From JBCCTX01 sp964652565 (GTDB lineage Bacteria; Bacteroidota; Bacteroidia; J057), in NCBI GenBank assembly GCA_964652565.1, contig CAZZEC010000005.1, positions 1 to 64,000 on the forward strand: a stretch of DNA of 64,000 nucleotides, written 5' to 3'. Under the pieces are notes generated by a model. It was not told the origin of the DNA, ran no database searches, and was given only the letters and a program-made list of their open reading frames with translations. The translations under genes and the position numbers were made by a program. Shown piece by piece: positions 27,078 to 36,666 of the stretch; positions within the stretch are counted from its first letter, which is position 1; every line of letters starts with the position of its first letter.

Positions 27078-27266
27078 ATTTCCGCCCATTCGCATTTTTT
27101 TTTTAGAAGCTCTGGTTTAACCTATTGGCCTATTACCCTGTAATATTACTACTACACAATTACTCAGAATTGTCATTTGCTATCCAACCTCAAAAAATTC
27201 TTTTCGTTTAAAAGAATGGTCTTTCTATTCATTATGAAACATCAATTATATTTAGGATAGCGTAAT

Positions 27267-29582
27267 ATGTACAAAATTACTGGGGCATGCTGTACAATTG
27301 TACTATTGATATCATTCCTCCCTTCATTGATGGGTCAAAATAAAAAAGTAGCCGTCGTGCTAAGTGGCGGGGGAGCAAAGGGATTAGCTCATATTGGAAT
27401 ATTAAAAGTGTTAGAAGAACATGGGATTCCTATTGATTATATTGCAGGGACCTCTATGGGAGGCGTAATTGGGGGATTTTATGCTGCGGGATATTCTCCA
27501 AAACAAATAGAAGAAATTGCCCTATCTAAGGAATTTCAGGATTGGATCAACGGACGTATTCCACCTCCTTATCAGTATTTCTTTCCAAAATCAGCTCCTA
27601 CGCCTTCTATCCTTAGCCTGGAACTAAAGGTAAAATCTGGCCTACAAGCACAATTATCAACTTATCTGGCGAAAGATCTTAGTTTAAACCTCACCCTGGC
27701 AGAAAAACTCATACAGTCTTCCAGGATGGCAAACAATAATTTTGATAGTCTTTTTATTCCCTTTCGTACTACTGCTTCTGAGATTTTTACGCAAGAGTTG
27801 CTTGAACTAGATTCAGGATATCTGGATCGCGCTATTCGGGCTACCATGTCAGTTCCCCTTTTTTATCGCCCAATAAAAATTGACAATAGATATGTCTTCG
27901 ATGGAGGTATTTATAATAATTTCCCCACTGACATTGTACAAAATGATTTTCAGCCGGATGTAATCATAGGTGTAAATGTTTCTGATAAAAATTTTAATGA
28001 ATACCCCTATGAAAACGATGATGAACTTCTTTCTCAGGCTCTTTTTTTTAGTATAGTAAGCAAATCAGATACATCCTTAGGCCCGAATGATGTGTATTTA
28101 CAACCGCGTATTAGCCGATTTAATGCGTTGGATTTCACAAAAGTACAGGCCATAATAGACAGTGGGTATGCAGAAGCTTATGCGCACCTGAATGAAATAA
28201 AATCCAAAATTAACCGTCGTGTAGATACTTCTTACCTTATCGAAAAAAGAAACAACTATTGGGCTGACACCCTCCCACTCAGATTTGGCCAGGTAAAGGT
28301 CCTAGGCCCGAACCTGTTTCAGGAGTCTTACATTCGGAAATTTCTGACTAGAAAACAGGGCATTCAATCCATGGAAGAAATAAAGACTCATTATTATAAA
28401 TTGACCAGTGAAGCCTACTTCGAGCAAATGATTCCGCAGATCCTTTACCAGGATGGTGATAGCACATTCACTTTTCAGGTAAAACTCAAACCGGAAAAAG
28501 TACTGGACTTTAATGTAGGTGTATTAGCAGCATCGAGAGGAATTGGGTTTCTGTACGGATCTGCAGAATTAATACACCTTGGCAATCAACTCACAAAATT
28601 TACCTTAAACGGATATGCAGGTGGATTTTATCAAAGCTTTTCATTGAGGTCTAAAACTATATTTGCTAATTCTCCACAAATATATCTGGAACCTGTGTTT
28701 GTATACAATTACTGGGATTACCTTGATACAGAAGATTTTCTTGTCTCTGGCGATAGTCCAGTGATACTAGAGAGAACTGATCGAAAGCTAGGTCTTAACT
28801 TTGGTGTAGCCTTAGGAAATCTAAGAAAGTTGCGTCTGGAAGCAGCTTATGTAAGAAATACCGATCGATTTAGTAACCTGGATATTATCAATCCCAATGA
28901 TGATCTAGACAAATTAACATATTCAGGATTCAAAGGGACCTTTGAAGTCTCAAGGAACAATCTCAATAAAAAACAATATTCTAACCAAGGGTCCAGATAT
29001 CAATTTTCTGTAAATTTTCACTCGGGAAAAGAAAATTACTCACCTGGAACAACCTCTTTAATTGAATCTAAGCAAGAATCTATTCACACATGGTGGAAAA
29101 TAAGCAGTGAGACAGAACGCTATATCCCACTGAGTAGATTGTGGACATTGGGCTATCAAATCGAAGGAGTTGCGTCCAATTTACCTGAATTCTCAAATTT
29201 TCAAAGTACGCTTCTGTATGCTCCAGAAATTAATCCCTTTCCAGAAACTCAAACATTATTTTTACACAATTTTAGAGCAGCATCATATGCTGCAGCAGGC
29301 TTCAAAACCATTTACCATTTTGGTAACAGTTTAGATTACAGATTAGAAGGTTATCTTGTAAATACAATAGGGAGAATCACCCGGGTTTCAGGACAGCCTC
29401 AAACACCTGAGATCACATATAATTGGTGGGACCCACACATAGCTGCCACTACAGGCCTTGTATTTCATACTCCATTTGGTCCCATCGGATTAAGAGCTAA
29501 TTACTATACAAGCAGTCAAAACAATTTTCAAATTTTGTTTCATGCTGGTTTCATAATATTCAATCCCAGATCTATGGATTGA
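27267..29582 (+). CDS. Patatin-like phospholipase with POTRA and outer-membrane barrel (type Vd-like)
   Basis: The 771-residue protein has a signal peptide (through LMGQ, residue 24), then a patatin domain: oxyanion loop GGGAKG (34-39), nucleophile Ser63 in GTSMGG, and catalytic Asp212 in DGGIYNNFPTD. It continues with a POTRA-like segment (about 335-410, LRFGQVKVLGPNLFQESYIRKFL) and a C-terminal BamA/D15-type beta barrel ending in alternating aromatic residues (FQILFHAGFIIFNPRSMD). This arrangement resembles type Vd autotransporters such as PlpD and Bacteroidota homologues. It would display or release a lipid acyl hydrolase at the outer membrane. Confidence 0.9.
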   Translation: MYKITGACCTIVLLISFLPSLMGQNKKVAVVLSGGGAKGLAHIGILKVLEEHGIPIDYIAGTSMGGVIGGFYAAGYSPKQIEEIALSKEFQDWINGRIPPPYQYFFPKSAPTPSILSLELKVKSGLQAQLSTYLAKDLSLNLTLAEKLIQSSRMANNNFDSLFIPFRTTASEIFTQELLELDSGYLDRAIRATMSVPLFYRPIKIDNRYVFDGGIYNNFPTDIVQNDFQPDVIIGVNVSDKNFNEYPYENDDELLSQALFFSIVSKSDTSLGPNDVYLQPRISRFNALDFTKVQAIIDSGYAEAYAHLNEIKSKINRRVDTSYLIEKRNNYWADTLPLRFGQVKVLGPNLFQESYIRKFLTRKQGIQSMEEIKTHYYKLTSEAYFEQMIPQILYQDGDSTFTFQVKLKPEKVLDFNVGVLAASRGIGFLYGSAELIHLGNQLTKFTLNGYAGGFYQSFSLRSKTIFANSPQIYLEPVFVYNYWDYLDTEDFLVSGDSPVILERTDRKLGLNFGVALGNLRKLRLEAAYVRNTDRFSNLDIINPNDDLDKLTYSGFKGTFEVSRNNLNKKQYSNQGSRYQFSVNFHSGKENYSPGTTSLIESKQESIHTWWKISSETERYIPLSRLWTLGYQIEGVASNLPEFSNFQSTLLYAPEINPFPETQTLFLHNFRAASYAAAGFKTIYHFGNSLDYRLEGYLVNTIGRITRVSGQPQTPEITYNWWDPHIAATTGLVFHTPFGPIGLRANYYTSSQNNFQILFHAGFIIFNPRSMD

Positions 29583-29808
29583 CTATCAATTGGCCTACTA
29601 CTTCCATTCTTTTAAAAACCGATTCCGTATGGGGAGCATCTCTTAGTTCCTCGGTGAGGTCTTGACCTGCCCAATGACGATAGTGTATCCCATTGCGCCA
29701 GTGCCTGCTTTCCGTAACGTCATAGATCAACCCCTTATAGGCTACCCAAATTTCCTCTCTCTCCTGACCATTTCTGAGTGCCAATTGACTACGCGTATAA
29801 GAATCCAT
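29572..29808 (-). CDS. Cytochrome b5-like haem/steroid-binding domain protein
   Basis: The 78-residue protein consists of a single b5-like fold: IWVAYKGLIYDVTESRHWRNGIHYRHWAGQDLTEEL followed by APHTESVFKRMEVVGQL, given here in parts: WVAYKGLIYDVT, HYRHWAGQDLTEEL and APHTESVF. His residues in HWAG and APH are the probable haem ligands. It has no signal peptide and is presumably cytosolic. It converges on the patatin gene with an 11-bp overlap, and is about 50 bp downstream of asd. Confidence 0.8.
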   Translation of the reverse strand: MDSYTRSQLALRNGQEREEIWVAYKGLIYDVTESRHWRNGIHYRHWAGQDLTEELRDAPHTESVFKRMEVVGQLIVNP

Positions 29809-29859
29809 ATAAGAAAGCTAAATAAAGGAATAAGGCGTAACGAGATACCCAAAGATGAT

Positions 29860-30849
29860 TTATATAGTTGCTTTTGCCTTAATGAGTTGCTGTGCGATTT
29901 GGACTGCATTGGTTGCTGCCCCTTTCCTTAAATTATCAGAAACTATCCACATATTTAATCCATTTTCAATAGATTCATCACGGCGAATTCTTCCGACAAA
30001 AACTTCATTTTTACCTTCCGCAAAACTGGGCATAGGATATACGTTCTCCGCAGGGTTATCCATGATAATCACTCCAGGAGTTTGAGCCAAAACAGACCTA
30101 ACTTCATCTACTTCAAAGGGCTGCTCAAATTCAACATTTACAGATTCGGAATGACCTCCTTTGACGGGTACTCTAACAGCAGTCGCTGTAATTTTCATTC
30201 CAGGGACTTCCATAATTTTTCTCGTCTCATGTACTAATTTCATCTCCTCTTTCGTATAGTCATTCTCCAGGAAAATATCACAGTGAGGAAGACAATTCAT
30301 ATCAATGGCATGAGGATATACTTGCTTGGTAATAATACCCGTTCTTTCTCCCATCAATTGATCTACGGCATCTTTCCCAGTACCTGTAACACTCTGATAG
30401 GTACTTACTACCAATCGTTTGATGTTGAAAATTTTATGTAGTGGAGCTAATGCCATAACCATCTGTATCGTCGAACAGTTTGGATTTGCAATAATTTTCG
30501 CATTCCCTACTGTATGCATATTAATCTCAGGAACAACCAAGGGGACTTCTTGTTCCATTCTCCATGCTGAAGAATTATCAATGACAATGGTTCCCATTTC
30601 AGCAAATTTGGGAGCATATGCTTTACTAACAGAAGACCCAGCAGAAAATAATGCGATATCTGCTTTGGATTTTATTCCCTCCTCAATACTCACTACAGGA
30701 ATCATTTGGCCGTGAAATGATACTTGAGTACCTAAAGATCTTTCCGAAGCTACGGGGACAAGTGTACTTACCGGAAACCCCGTTTCTTCCAGGACAGCCA
30801 ACATTTGCTGCCCTACTAACCCAGTTGCACCAACTACTGCAATTTTCAT
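29860..30849 (-). CDS. asd: Aspartate-semialdehyde dehydrogenase
   Basis: The 329-residue NADP-dependent enzyme makes aspartate semialdehyde for lysine, diaminopimelate, methionine and threonine synthesis. The nucleotide-binding GATGLVGQQML (8-18), the catalytic Cys in NPNCSTIQMV (about 127) and the catalytic His in VRVPVKGGHSESVNVE are all present. lysC, which supplies its substrate, is encoded separately at 57.7 kb. The N-terminus KIAVVGATG fixes the start. Confidence 0.96.
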   Translation of the reverse strand: MKIAVVGATGLVGQQMLAVLEETGFPVSTLVPVASERSLGTQVSFHGQMIPVVSIEEGIKSKADIALFSAGSSVSKAYAPKFAEMGTIVIDNSSAWRMEQEVPLVVPEINMHTVGNAKIIANPNCSTIQMVMALAPLHKIFNIKRLVVSTYQSVTGTGKDAVDQLMGERTGIITKQVYPHAIDMNCLPHCDIFLENDYTKEEMKLVHETRKIMEVPGMKITATAVRVPVKGGHSESVNVEFEQPFEVDEVRSVLAQTPGVIIMDNPAENVYPMPSFAEGKNEVFVGRIRRDESIENGLNMWIVSDNLRKGAATNAVQIAQQLIKAKATI

Positions 30850-30988
30850 TTTGTAATTATTGAAAGATTATATTTTCCATTATTACTCGAAATGATAACA
30901 ATATTCTCACTCATTCCGTTTCAGAGCCTAATTAACAGACTTGGAGACAAAAGTATCAACTTTTAAGAATTAAACCAGATTATTAAGG

Positions 30989-30996
30989 TATTTTTG
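30989..30996 (+). promoter_or_regulatory. Candidate -7 box of the HAD hydrolase gene
   Basis: TATTTTTG fits TAnnTTTG and is 41 bp before the start codon at 31037. No TTG at -33 was seen. Confidence 0.35.
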
Positions 30997-31036
30997 CCAA
31001 AAATTCAATTGATTTGCAATATATCTGACGATCTAT

Positions 31037-31651
31037 ATGCAAGAAGTATACCCCTTAAACATAGACCCCTCAGCAAAGGGACTCATTTTTGATCTGGATG
31101 GAACATTAGCTGATACTATGCCCGCACATTTTTTTGCCTGGCAACAAGTAGCACGAGAAGAGGGGTTTGAATTCCCTGAAAAGCTATTCTATGAACTGGC
31201 TGGAGTTCCTACTTTTACCATACTGGCTCAAATGAATGAGAAGCACAACCTCGATATGGATATCCAATCCGTTACACATAGAAAGGAAGAAGTCTTCCTC
31301 GCCTATCTAGATGAAGTAAAACCCATCGAACCCGTCGTCAAATTGGTGTATCAATCTCAGGATATATTACCCATGGCTTGTGGAACAGGAGGAATAAGAA
31401 AAGTTGCTGATAGACTGCTAGAGAAACTACAACTTACTTCCTACTTTCTCGCTGTCGTAACTGCTGACGATGTTGAAGCCTACAAACCAGCTCCAGATAC
31501 CTTTCTGAAATGCGCAGAACAGATGGGAGTACCTCCCTCTAAATGTCAAGTATTTGAAGATGGTTTACCAGGGATTCAAGCCGCACAAAAAGCAGGTATG
31601 ATAGTAACCGATGTTAGACCTTATTTAAAAGCTTCAGACAATGCCCAGTAA
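31037..31651 (+). CDS. HAD-superfamily hydrolase (beta-phosphoglucomutase-like)
   Basis: The 204-residue protein has HAD motif I DLDGTLADT (catalytic Asp20, Asp22), a helical cap at about 28-90, motif II near MACGTGG (Thr), a motif III Lys in EAYKPAPDTF, and motif IV FEDGLPGIQAA. It belongs to the subfamily of small phosphatases and phosphomutases acting on sugar phosphates; the substrate is unclear. Its end overlaps that of the convergent sulfatase gene by 31 bp. Confidence 0.88.
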   Translation: MQEVYPLNIDPSAKGLIFDLDGTLADTMPAHFFAWQQVAREEGFEFPEKLFYELAGVPTFTILAQMNEKHNLDMDIQSVTHRKEEVFLAYLDEVKPIEPVVKLVYQSQDILPMACGTGGIRKVADRLLEKLQLTSYFLAVVTADDVEAYKPAPDTFLKCAEQMGVPPSKCQVFEDGLPGIQAAQKAGMIVTDVRPYLKASDNAQ

Positions 31652-33519
31652 CTGTAAAGATCATATCCATACCATTTATCTGCGACCTTTTCCTGAAGAT
31701 CATCCGTAAAATTTGATACTTTTTGATATATGGGATGGCCTTTAACATTGGTTGCATATAACTCGAAGGTCCTTGCTGCCAGTAACTGATCCATTTCATG
31801 CCCTTGCTCCAGAATATCTAATACAATATTAAAATTCTGAGGATCACAGGCATTCATTTCACATAAGCTTGATATCGCTGCAAGTTTGATATAGTCAGGT
31901 TGATCGGTCAACATTTGTCTGAGGGCATCTATAGAAGTGGATGTGAAATTATCCGCTTGACTAGCCATAGCTGTTGCAGCCCAATACCTTACAATTTCAC
32001 TATCTTCAAAAAGCATTTTTTCTACAGTCTGAAGCTCACCTACCCTGGCAGCCTCAGTTACAGTGATGATTCTGTGTAATGGAAACAGCGACGTGTTTTT
32101 TGTCATCTCGTAAATCGAAGAATCCCCCGCCCATTCATGCATCTTTGATTCTGGTAAAAACCCTGTGTCATATGTACGCAATATCCATTCATTATGAGCT
32201 TCACGCATTTCATTTAATACAGATTGGTAAGCAGGATTGTCTACGAGGTTATAAACCTGAAAAGAATCCTTGGGTACATAATATAGTTCCTCCTGATTAC
32301 GGCTGGAAGCCCACATGCTCTGTTGTTCAGGCTTAAGCTGAGCGGCAGAAAACTGTGATCTCAGTTCTTTCATTATCTGAGATTGATCGGTATAGTAGTT
32401 ATCCTGTATTAAGGGAAGATGAGGTAAGTAGTTTCTAATATATAAAAAGTCTTTTCCCCTTACTGCTCTTGATACTTCAAAGGCTTCATCTACCCTATCA
32501 GATGTAGCAAATACATATTCTCGGGGAGAAGGAATTTTCTTTCCCAAAAATGGTTGCCCCTGCATATAATCAGGGATTTCAATATCTAACAGATTTAATA
32601 CTGTAGGTGGAAAATCGATAAAACTCACAAGTTGAGAATCTACACTGTTTGGAAAAAGCCCCCATAGAGAATCATATGGCGAAGGGGCATGAATAATAAA
32701 TGGGACTTGTATTCCCGAATCATACAAAGATCTCTTTCCTCTTGGTAAGCCTGTACCATGATCTGAATAAAAAAAGACAATCGTATTATTTGCTAATCCA
32801 TCCTCATTGAGTTCCGAAAGTATTTCCCCCACTTGTAGATCCATTAAATAAACCAGATCATAATACCGAGCCAGCATTTTTCTCACTAAAGGTATATCAA
32901 AGTAATAGGGAGGGACAAATACTCGATCAGGATCATGACGGAGGCTATCTGGAATCTGATGACCATACTTCTGGTGAAAAGCTTCATCTGTACCAAAAAT
33001 CTGAGACTGATGCGTTGTTTCTATGTTAAAAACACTAAAAAACGGTTTTGTAGGATCTTGACGATTTCTCCAATGTGCAGTATTGCTAGATTCATCCCAC
33101 ATCGTAGAATCAACGAAGTTATAATCTTCTTTACTATTGTTGGAACAATAGTATCCTTCATTCATTAATATCTGAGATAGACTTTGAATAAAATCTGGCT
33201 TACGTATCTCGGAGCGCAAATGCTGAGATCCAAGCGAGGTAGCATATACTCCTGTTGCCAGACTCGACCTTGCCGGAGAACATACAGGAGCCGTAGCAAA
33301 TGCTCGTGTATATCGTACTCCTACTTGTGCAAGACTGTCCAGATTAGGACTATGAGCATAGGTATCACCGTAGCTTCCTAGCATGGGCATTAAATCCTCA
33401 CAGGTAATCCACAATATATTAGGACGCGCCTTAGGTTCATTTGAACTCGTTTGGGGATCGTTACAAGCTGAGAATGATAAAATGTATATCATACATAGCA
33501 GCCCAATTGCTTTGGTCAT
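31621..33519 (-). CDS. Sulfatase (type I, heparan N-sulfatase-like), lipoprotein, HEAT-like tail
   Basis: The 632-residue protein has a lipobox SFSAC, a sulfatase domain with the formylglycine motif CSPARSS (Cys-x-Pro-x-Arg, near residue 80) preceded by FATAPV, metal ligands in WITCEDLMPMLG, and FYSDHGTGLPRGKRSLYDSG. The C-terminal 130 residues contain helical repeat units (VRYWAATAMA, IKLAAISSLCE) resembling HEAT repeats. It probably desulfates a sulfated sugar or amino sugar in the periplasm. Activity needs formylglycine maturation, whose enzyme is not in the window. It is third in an operon after the acetyltransferase and the GHL10-type protein. Confidence 0.9.
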   Translation of the reverse strand: MTKAIGLLCMIYILSFSACNDPQTSSNEPKARPNILWITCEDLMPMLGSYGDTYAHSPNLDSLAQVGVRYTRAFATAPVCSPARSSLATGVYATSLGSQHLRSEIRKPDFIQSLSQILMNEGYYCSNNSKEDYNFVDSTMWDESSNTAHWRNRQDPTKPFFSVFNIETTHQSQIFGTDEAFHQKYGHQIPDSLRHDPDRVFVPPYYFDIPLVRKMLARYYDLVYLMDLQVGEILSELNEDGLANNTIVFFYSDHGTGLPRGKRSLYDSGIQVPFIIHAPSPYDSLWGLFPNSVDSQLVSFIDFPPTVLNLLDIEIPDYMQGQPFLGKKIPSPREYVFATSDRVDEAFEVSRAVRGKDFLYIRNYLPHLPLIQDNYYTDQSQIMKELRSQFSAAQLKPEQQSMWASSRNQEELYYVPKDSFQVYNLVDNPAYQSVLNEMREAHNEWILRTYDTGFLPESKMHEWAGDSSIYEMTKNTSLFPLHRIITVTEAARVGELQTVEKMLFEDSEIVRYWAATAMASQADNFTSTSIDALRQMLTDQPDYIKLAAISSLCEMNACDPQNFNIVLDILEQGHEMDQLLAARTFELYATNVKGHPIYQKVSNFTDDLQEKVADKWYGYDLYSYWALSEAFK

Positions 33520-33554
33520 AGCAGTTAATGATTTTTGAAAATATAAGTATTGAA

Positions 33555-35150
33555 TTACCTATTTAGCATTCGTTTCTTCACTTTGACTTTCAATGGAAGC
33601 GTAGGTAGACTTTCATTGAATAGCCGATCTAATGAAGTAACGAGATAGTAATACTTTCCTTTCCTATCAATTGAGGAATCAAGATAGTAGGTCAAATTTC
33701 CATCTATGATATCCAGGAGATAACGAGGATCATCAATGTCTTGAAGATCTTTTTTTCCATAACGATAAATAGCTACATACGAACTTTGGGTAGGTTCCCA
33801 TGTAAGCACTACACCTTTGAATTGTACACTTGCCTCCACATTTTGAGGGATCGTATAAACTTCTCTCGATTTCAAGTTACTGATTGGTGGTAATGAACGA
33901 TACCTGTAAAAATTATTCCCCAAAGAATCTGACATCCCCAAAGGATTGCTTAAAAATGACCTTGCACTAAAATATACACTCCCATCTACTTCATTTATAG
34001 CTCTATCCAATCTTATCTGGTCGGGAATCTGTCTGGGAAATTCCCAGTTTTTATCATGGTTATTGTCAACCTTATATGCTGCTTTTCCAATTAAAAGTTG
34101 CTGCCCAAAACTATTTTGAGACCACCAATCTATTAGCACATCATATGCAGCTGGAGGATACCCAATACTAAAATAAATTTGAGGAGCTACATAATCGATC
34201 CATCCTTTCTGCAACCAAGTCCTGACATCTGCATACAATCCATCGTAACTTGTCACCCCAGCCTTTGTATCAGAGCCCAAGGGATCATCAGACTTATTTC
34301 GCCATACACCAAATGGGCTGATTCCAAGCTTAACCCATGGCTTATGTTCTTGAATCACTTTTCTCAATGTGAAAATAAATTGATTGTTATTTTCACGCCT
34401 CCAATCACCTTTATTCCTATAATTTCGTCCATATCGATTAAAACTCAAGGTATCAGGAAATTCTACCCCTTCAATCTTATATGGATAAAAATAATCATCG
34501 ATATGCAGGGCATCAATATCATATCGCAGAAGAATATCTTCCATAACATCTACCACATAAGCCCTGGCTTCAGGTATCCCTGGATCAATATATGCGTTTG
34601 AACCATATCTTAAGATCCATTCGGGATGAGTATGCATAACATGGAACAAGTTTGTAACTCTTTGTTTGTCAACATCCAGATAGGCTCGAAAGGGATTTAC
34701 CCAAGCGTGTAATTCCATTCCACGTTCATGACAAGCTTCAATGGCAACCTGTAAGGGGTCATAAAAAGGTTCTGGTCCTTTACCTTGTACTCCATTTAAC
34801 CACTCAGACCAAGGCTCAATCGAGGAATGATAAAAAACATCTCCTGCTGGCCTCACTTGAAATATGATTGCATTCATCCCCATCTTATGGAATCGATCAA
34901 TCCAGGCAATCAATTCCCGTTGTTGTTCTTCAGAAGATAACCCCGACCTGGATGGCCAATCAATATTTTTTACCGTAGCTACCCAGACTCCTCGGAATTC
35001 TCGCTTAGGTGGAATATCTTGAGCAAAGCTTTTATTTGAAACAGATAAGCTGAATACGAATAAAGATCCCAGCATCAAGCAAAGCCTTCTCACATCATAC
35101 ATCGTAAATAAAGCAGCTTGTGAATTCAATAATCCTGACGGATTTTTCAT
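33555..35150 (-). CDS. GHL10/DUF187-family glycoside-hydrolase-like protein (YngK-like)
   Basis: The 531-residue protein begins with a signal region (an alternative start at residue 17 gives MYDVRRLCLML... ending SFAQ) followed by the GHL10 TIM-barrel-type core: EFRGVWVATVKNIDWPSR, AIIFQVRPAGDVFYHSS, ELHAWVNPFRA and DIDALHIDDYFYPY. A fibronectin-type-III-like domain is at about 415-525. Relatives are predicted or shown to act on cell-wall or other glycans. The ATG overlaps the stop of the NagX-like gene as ATGA, so translation is coupled. Confidence 0.88.
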   Translation of the reverse strand: MKNPSGLLNSQAALFTMYDVRRLCLMLGSLFVFSLSVSNKSFAQDIPPKREFRGVWVATVKNIDWPSRSGLSSEEQQRELIAWIDRFHKMGMNAIIFQVRPAGDVFYHSSIEPWSEWLNGVQGKGPEPFYDPLQVAIEACHERGMELHAWVNPFRAYLDVDKQRVTNLFHVMHTHPEWILRYGSNAYIDPGIPEARAYVVDVMEDILLRYDIDALHIDDYFYPYKIEGVEFPDTLSFNRYGRNYRNKGDWRRENNNQFIFTLRKVIQEHKPWVKLGISPFGVWRNKSDDPLGSDTKAGVTSYDGLYADVRTWLQKGWIDYVAPQIYFSIGYPPAAYDVLIDWWSQNSFGQQLLIGKAAYKVDNNHDKNWEFPRQIPDQIRLDRAINEVDGSVYFSARSFLSNPLGMSDSLGNNFYRYRSLPPISNLKSREVYTIPQNVEASVQFKGVVLTWEPTQSSYVAIYRYGKKDLQDIDDPRYLLDIIDGNLTYYLDSSIDRKGKYYYLVTSLDRLFNESLPTLPLKVKVKKRMLNR

Positions 35151-36460
35151 ACTTTAATTATGATACGTTGCTTATAAAAGTACCAGATAGGTACCCAAAT
35201 GACTATTACGAATGTAATCGCAAATAACAAAGAAGCATTATAGGGACCTAACCAGGAACGAAATACTTGTTCATATATCCAGGCCCAGGCTGTTTGTCCA
35301 TTAGATACATGGGTATATAACAGGATCTTGGCTAATAAAGCCGAAGCAACATAAGCCGTTATGGGATTTCTCCCAAAAGCTTCAAAGAACGGTGTCCACT
35401 TATTGTAGGATTTTACATCAATTAACCAATAACAGATGGCTAACAGGTACATTCCCAGACCTCCTGTATATAAAACATAAGAACTGGTCCACAACTTCTT
35501 ATTGATAGGAAAAACAAGATCCCAGGCTAAACCTAAAAATAAAGACAAGCTCCCCAGAACAAATATCCACGAGGTAATTTCAGCAGATTTCAATTTGCTT
35601 TGAAGCATATATCCCGTCAACATACCAATGATACCTGTTCCTATTGCTGGAATGGTACTTAGCAAACCCTCAGGGTCCCACACTTTAGATTGGCTCCATA
35701 AATGTTGAGTTCCTAGTAGTGTTCTATCCAACCAGGCTCCAAGATTAGTCTCAGGCTCAAGGTTAGGCGCGCCAACACCTGGAACAGGTACTACTGACAT
35801 AAGCATCCAGTAGCCTAGTAGTAGTAATCCCAGCAATAGTATTTGGTTGCGCCAACCAAAGTATAGATATATCCATGAACAAAAGAAAAATACCAAAGCT
35901 ATTCTTTGTAATACTCCAGGTATTCGTAGAGTTGAAAGATTGGCGTATGGGAAAATGCAGATGATTGCACCTACAGCAGCTATTATAGGAATAACAGTCC
36001 AAATCTTCTTAGTAGTGGCACCATAAGTATGCTTTGATTTTTCCTGATGCACCACTTCTCGAATCAAAATACCTAATATAGCTATCGCGAGAAATACAAA
36101 ATAGAGGATCTCCCTGCCTCCCTCAATTTCCCTTCCCCAGAAAAAGGGAAATCCTGCCAAGAATAATCCTAACAAAAATATGATTAAACTCCTCTTAGAG
36201 GCTTTAGCCACTATCCCTGTCTTTGATTTACCAAATTGCAATTGCTTGTTAAAAGAAAAACTAATAGATACCCCTACGATAAACAAAAAGAATGGAAAGA
36301 CAAGATCTGTGGGGGTGATCCCATGCCAATCCGCATGAAGCAATGGAGCGTATACATGATTCCAGGACCCAGGATCATTGACCAGAATCATACCTGCAAT
36401 AGTAATCCCCCGAAATACATCTAAAGATAACAGCCTGCCAGAAGAAGGAATTGAGGACAT
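35147..36460 (-). CDS. NagX/HGSNAT-like membrane acyltransferase (DUF5009)
   Basis: The 437-residue protein has about ten hydrophobic segments and opens with RLLSLDVFRGITIAGMILVN, the signature of the heparan-alpha-glucosaminide N-acetyltransferase family, followed by PTDLVFPFFLFIVG. It would transfer an acetyl or other acyl group to an amino sugar across the inner membrane. Neighbours encode a GHL10-type protein and a sulfatase, with NagB, a DeoR regulator and NagZ behind it, all fitting amino-sugar use. Confidence 0.85.
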   Translation of the reverse strand: MSSIPSSGRLLSLDVFRGITIAGMILVNDPGSWNHVYAPLLHADWHGITPTDLVFPFFLFIVGVSISFSFNKQLQFGKSKTGIVAKASKRSLIIFLLGLFLAGFPFFWGREIEGGREILYFVFLAIAILGILIREVVHQEKSKHTYGATTKKIWTVIPIIAAVGAIICIFPYANLSTLRIPGVLQRIALVFFFCSWIYLYFGWRNQILLLGLLLLGYWMLMSVVPVPGVGAPNLEPETNLGAWLDRTLLGTQHLWSQSKVWDPEGLLSTIPAIGTGIIGMLTGYMLQSKLKSAEITSWIFVLGSLSLFLGLAWDLVFPINKKLWTSSYVLYTGGLGMYLLAICYWLIDVKSYNKWTPFFEAFGRNPITAYVASALLAKILLYTHVSNGQTAWAWIYEQVFRSWLGPYNASLLFAITFVIVIWVPIWYFYKQRIIIKV

Positions 36461-36529
36461 AGTATGTTAAAATAACTTAGGAATACTCTGTAAAATGTAG
36501 ATATTAACGATGAAAAGCAAGTGTAAAAG

Positions 36530-36600
36530 CCCTCGTCTAGGTATTAGTCCTCGGTCACAGACGAGGGATAGATCACAGACGATAGACGACGGACCACAGT
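36530..36600. repeat. Intergenic repeat with hairpin, related to the IS-flanking repeat
   Basis: CCCTCGTCT (36530-36538) and AGACGAGGG (36559-36567) form a 9-bp stem. Next comes a tract of CACAGACGATAGACGACGG and ACGGACCACAG (36589-36599), the reverse complement of the CTGTGGTCCGT beside the IS3 element. A run of ACAATAYCACAA-like units follows to about 36660. The region separates nagB (stop at 36667) from the NagX start and may be a mobile or extragenic repeat element. Confidence 0.55.
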
Positions 36601-36666
36601 TTCACAATTCCACAATATCACCATACAGCAATTATACAATACAACAATATTACCAATCGCATTCTC

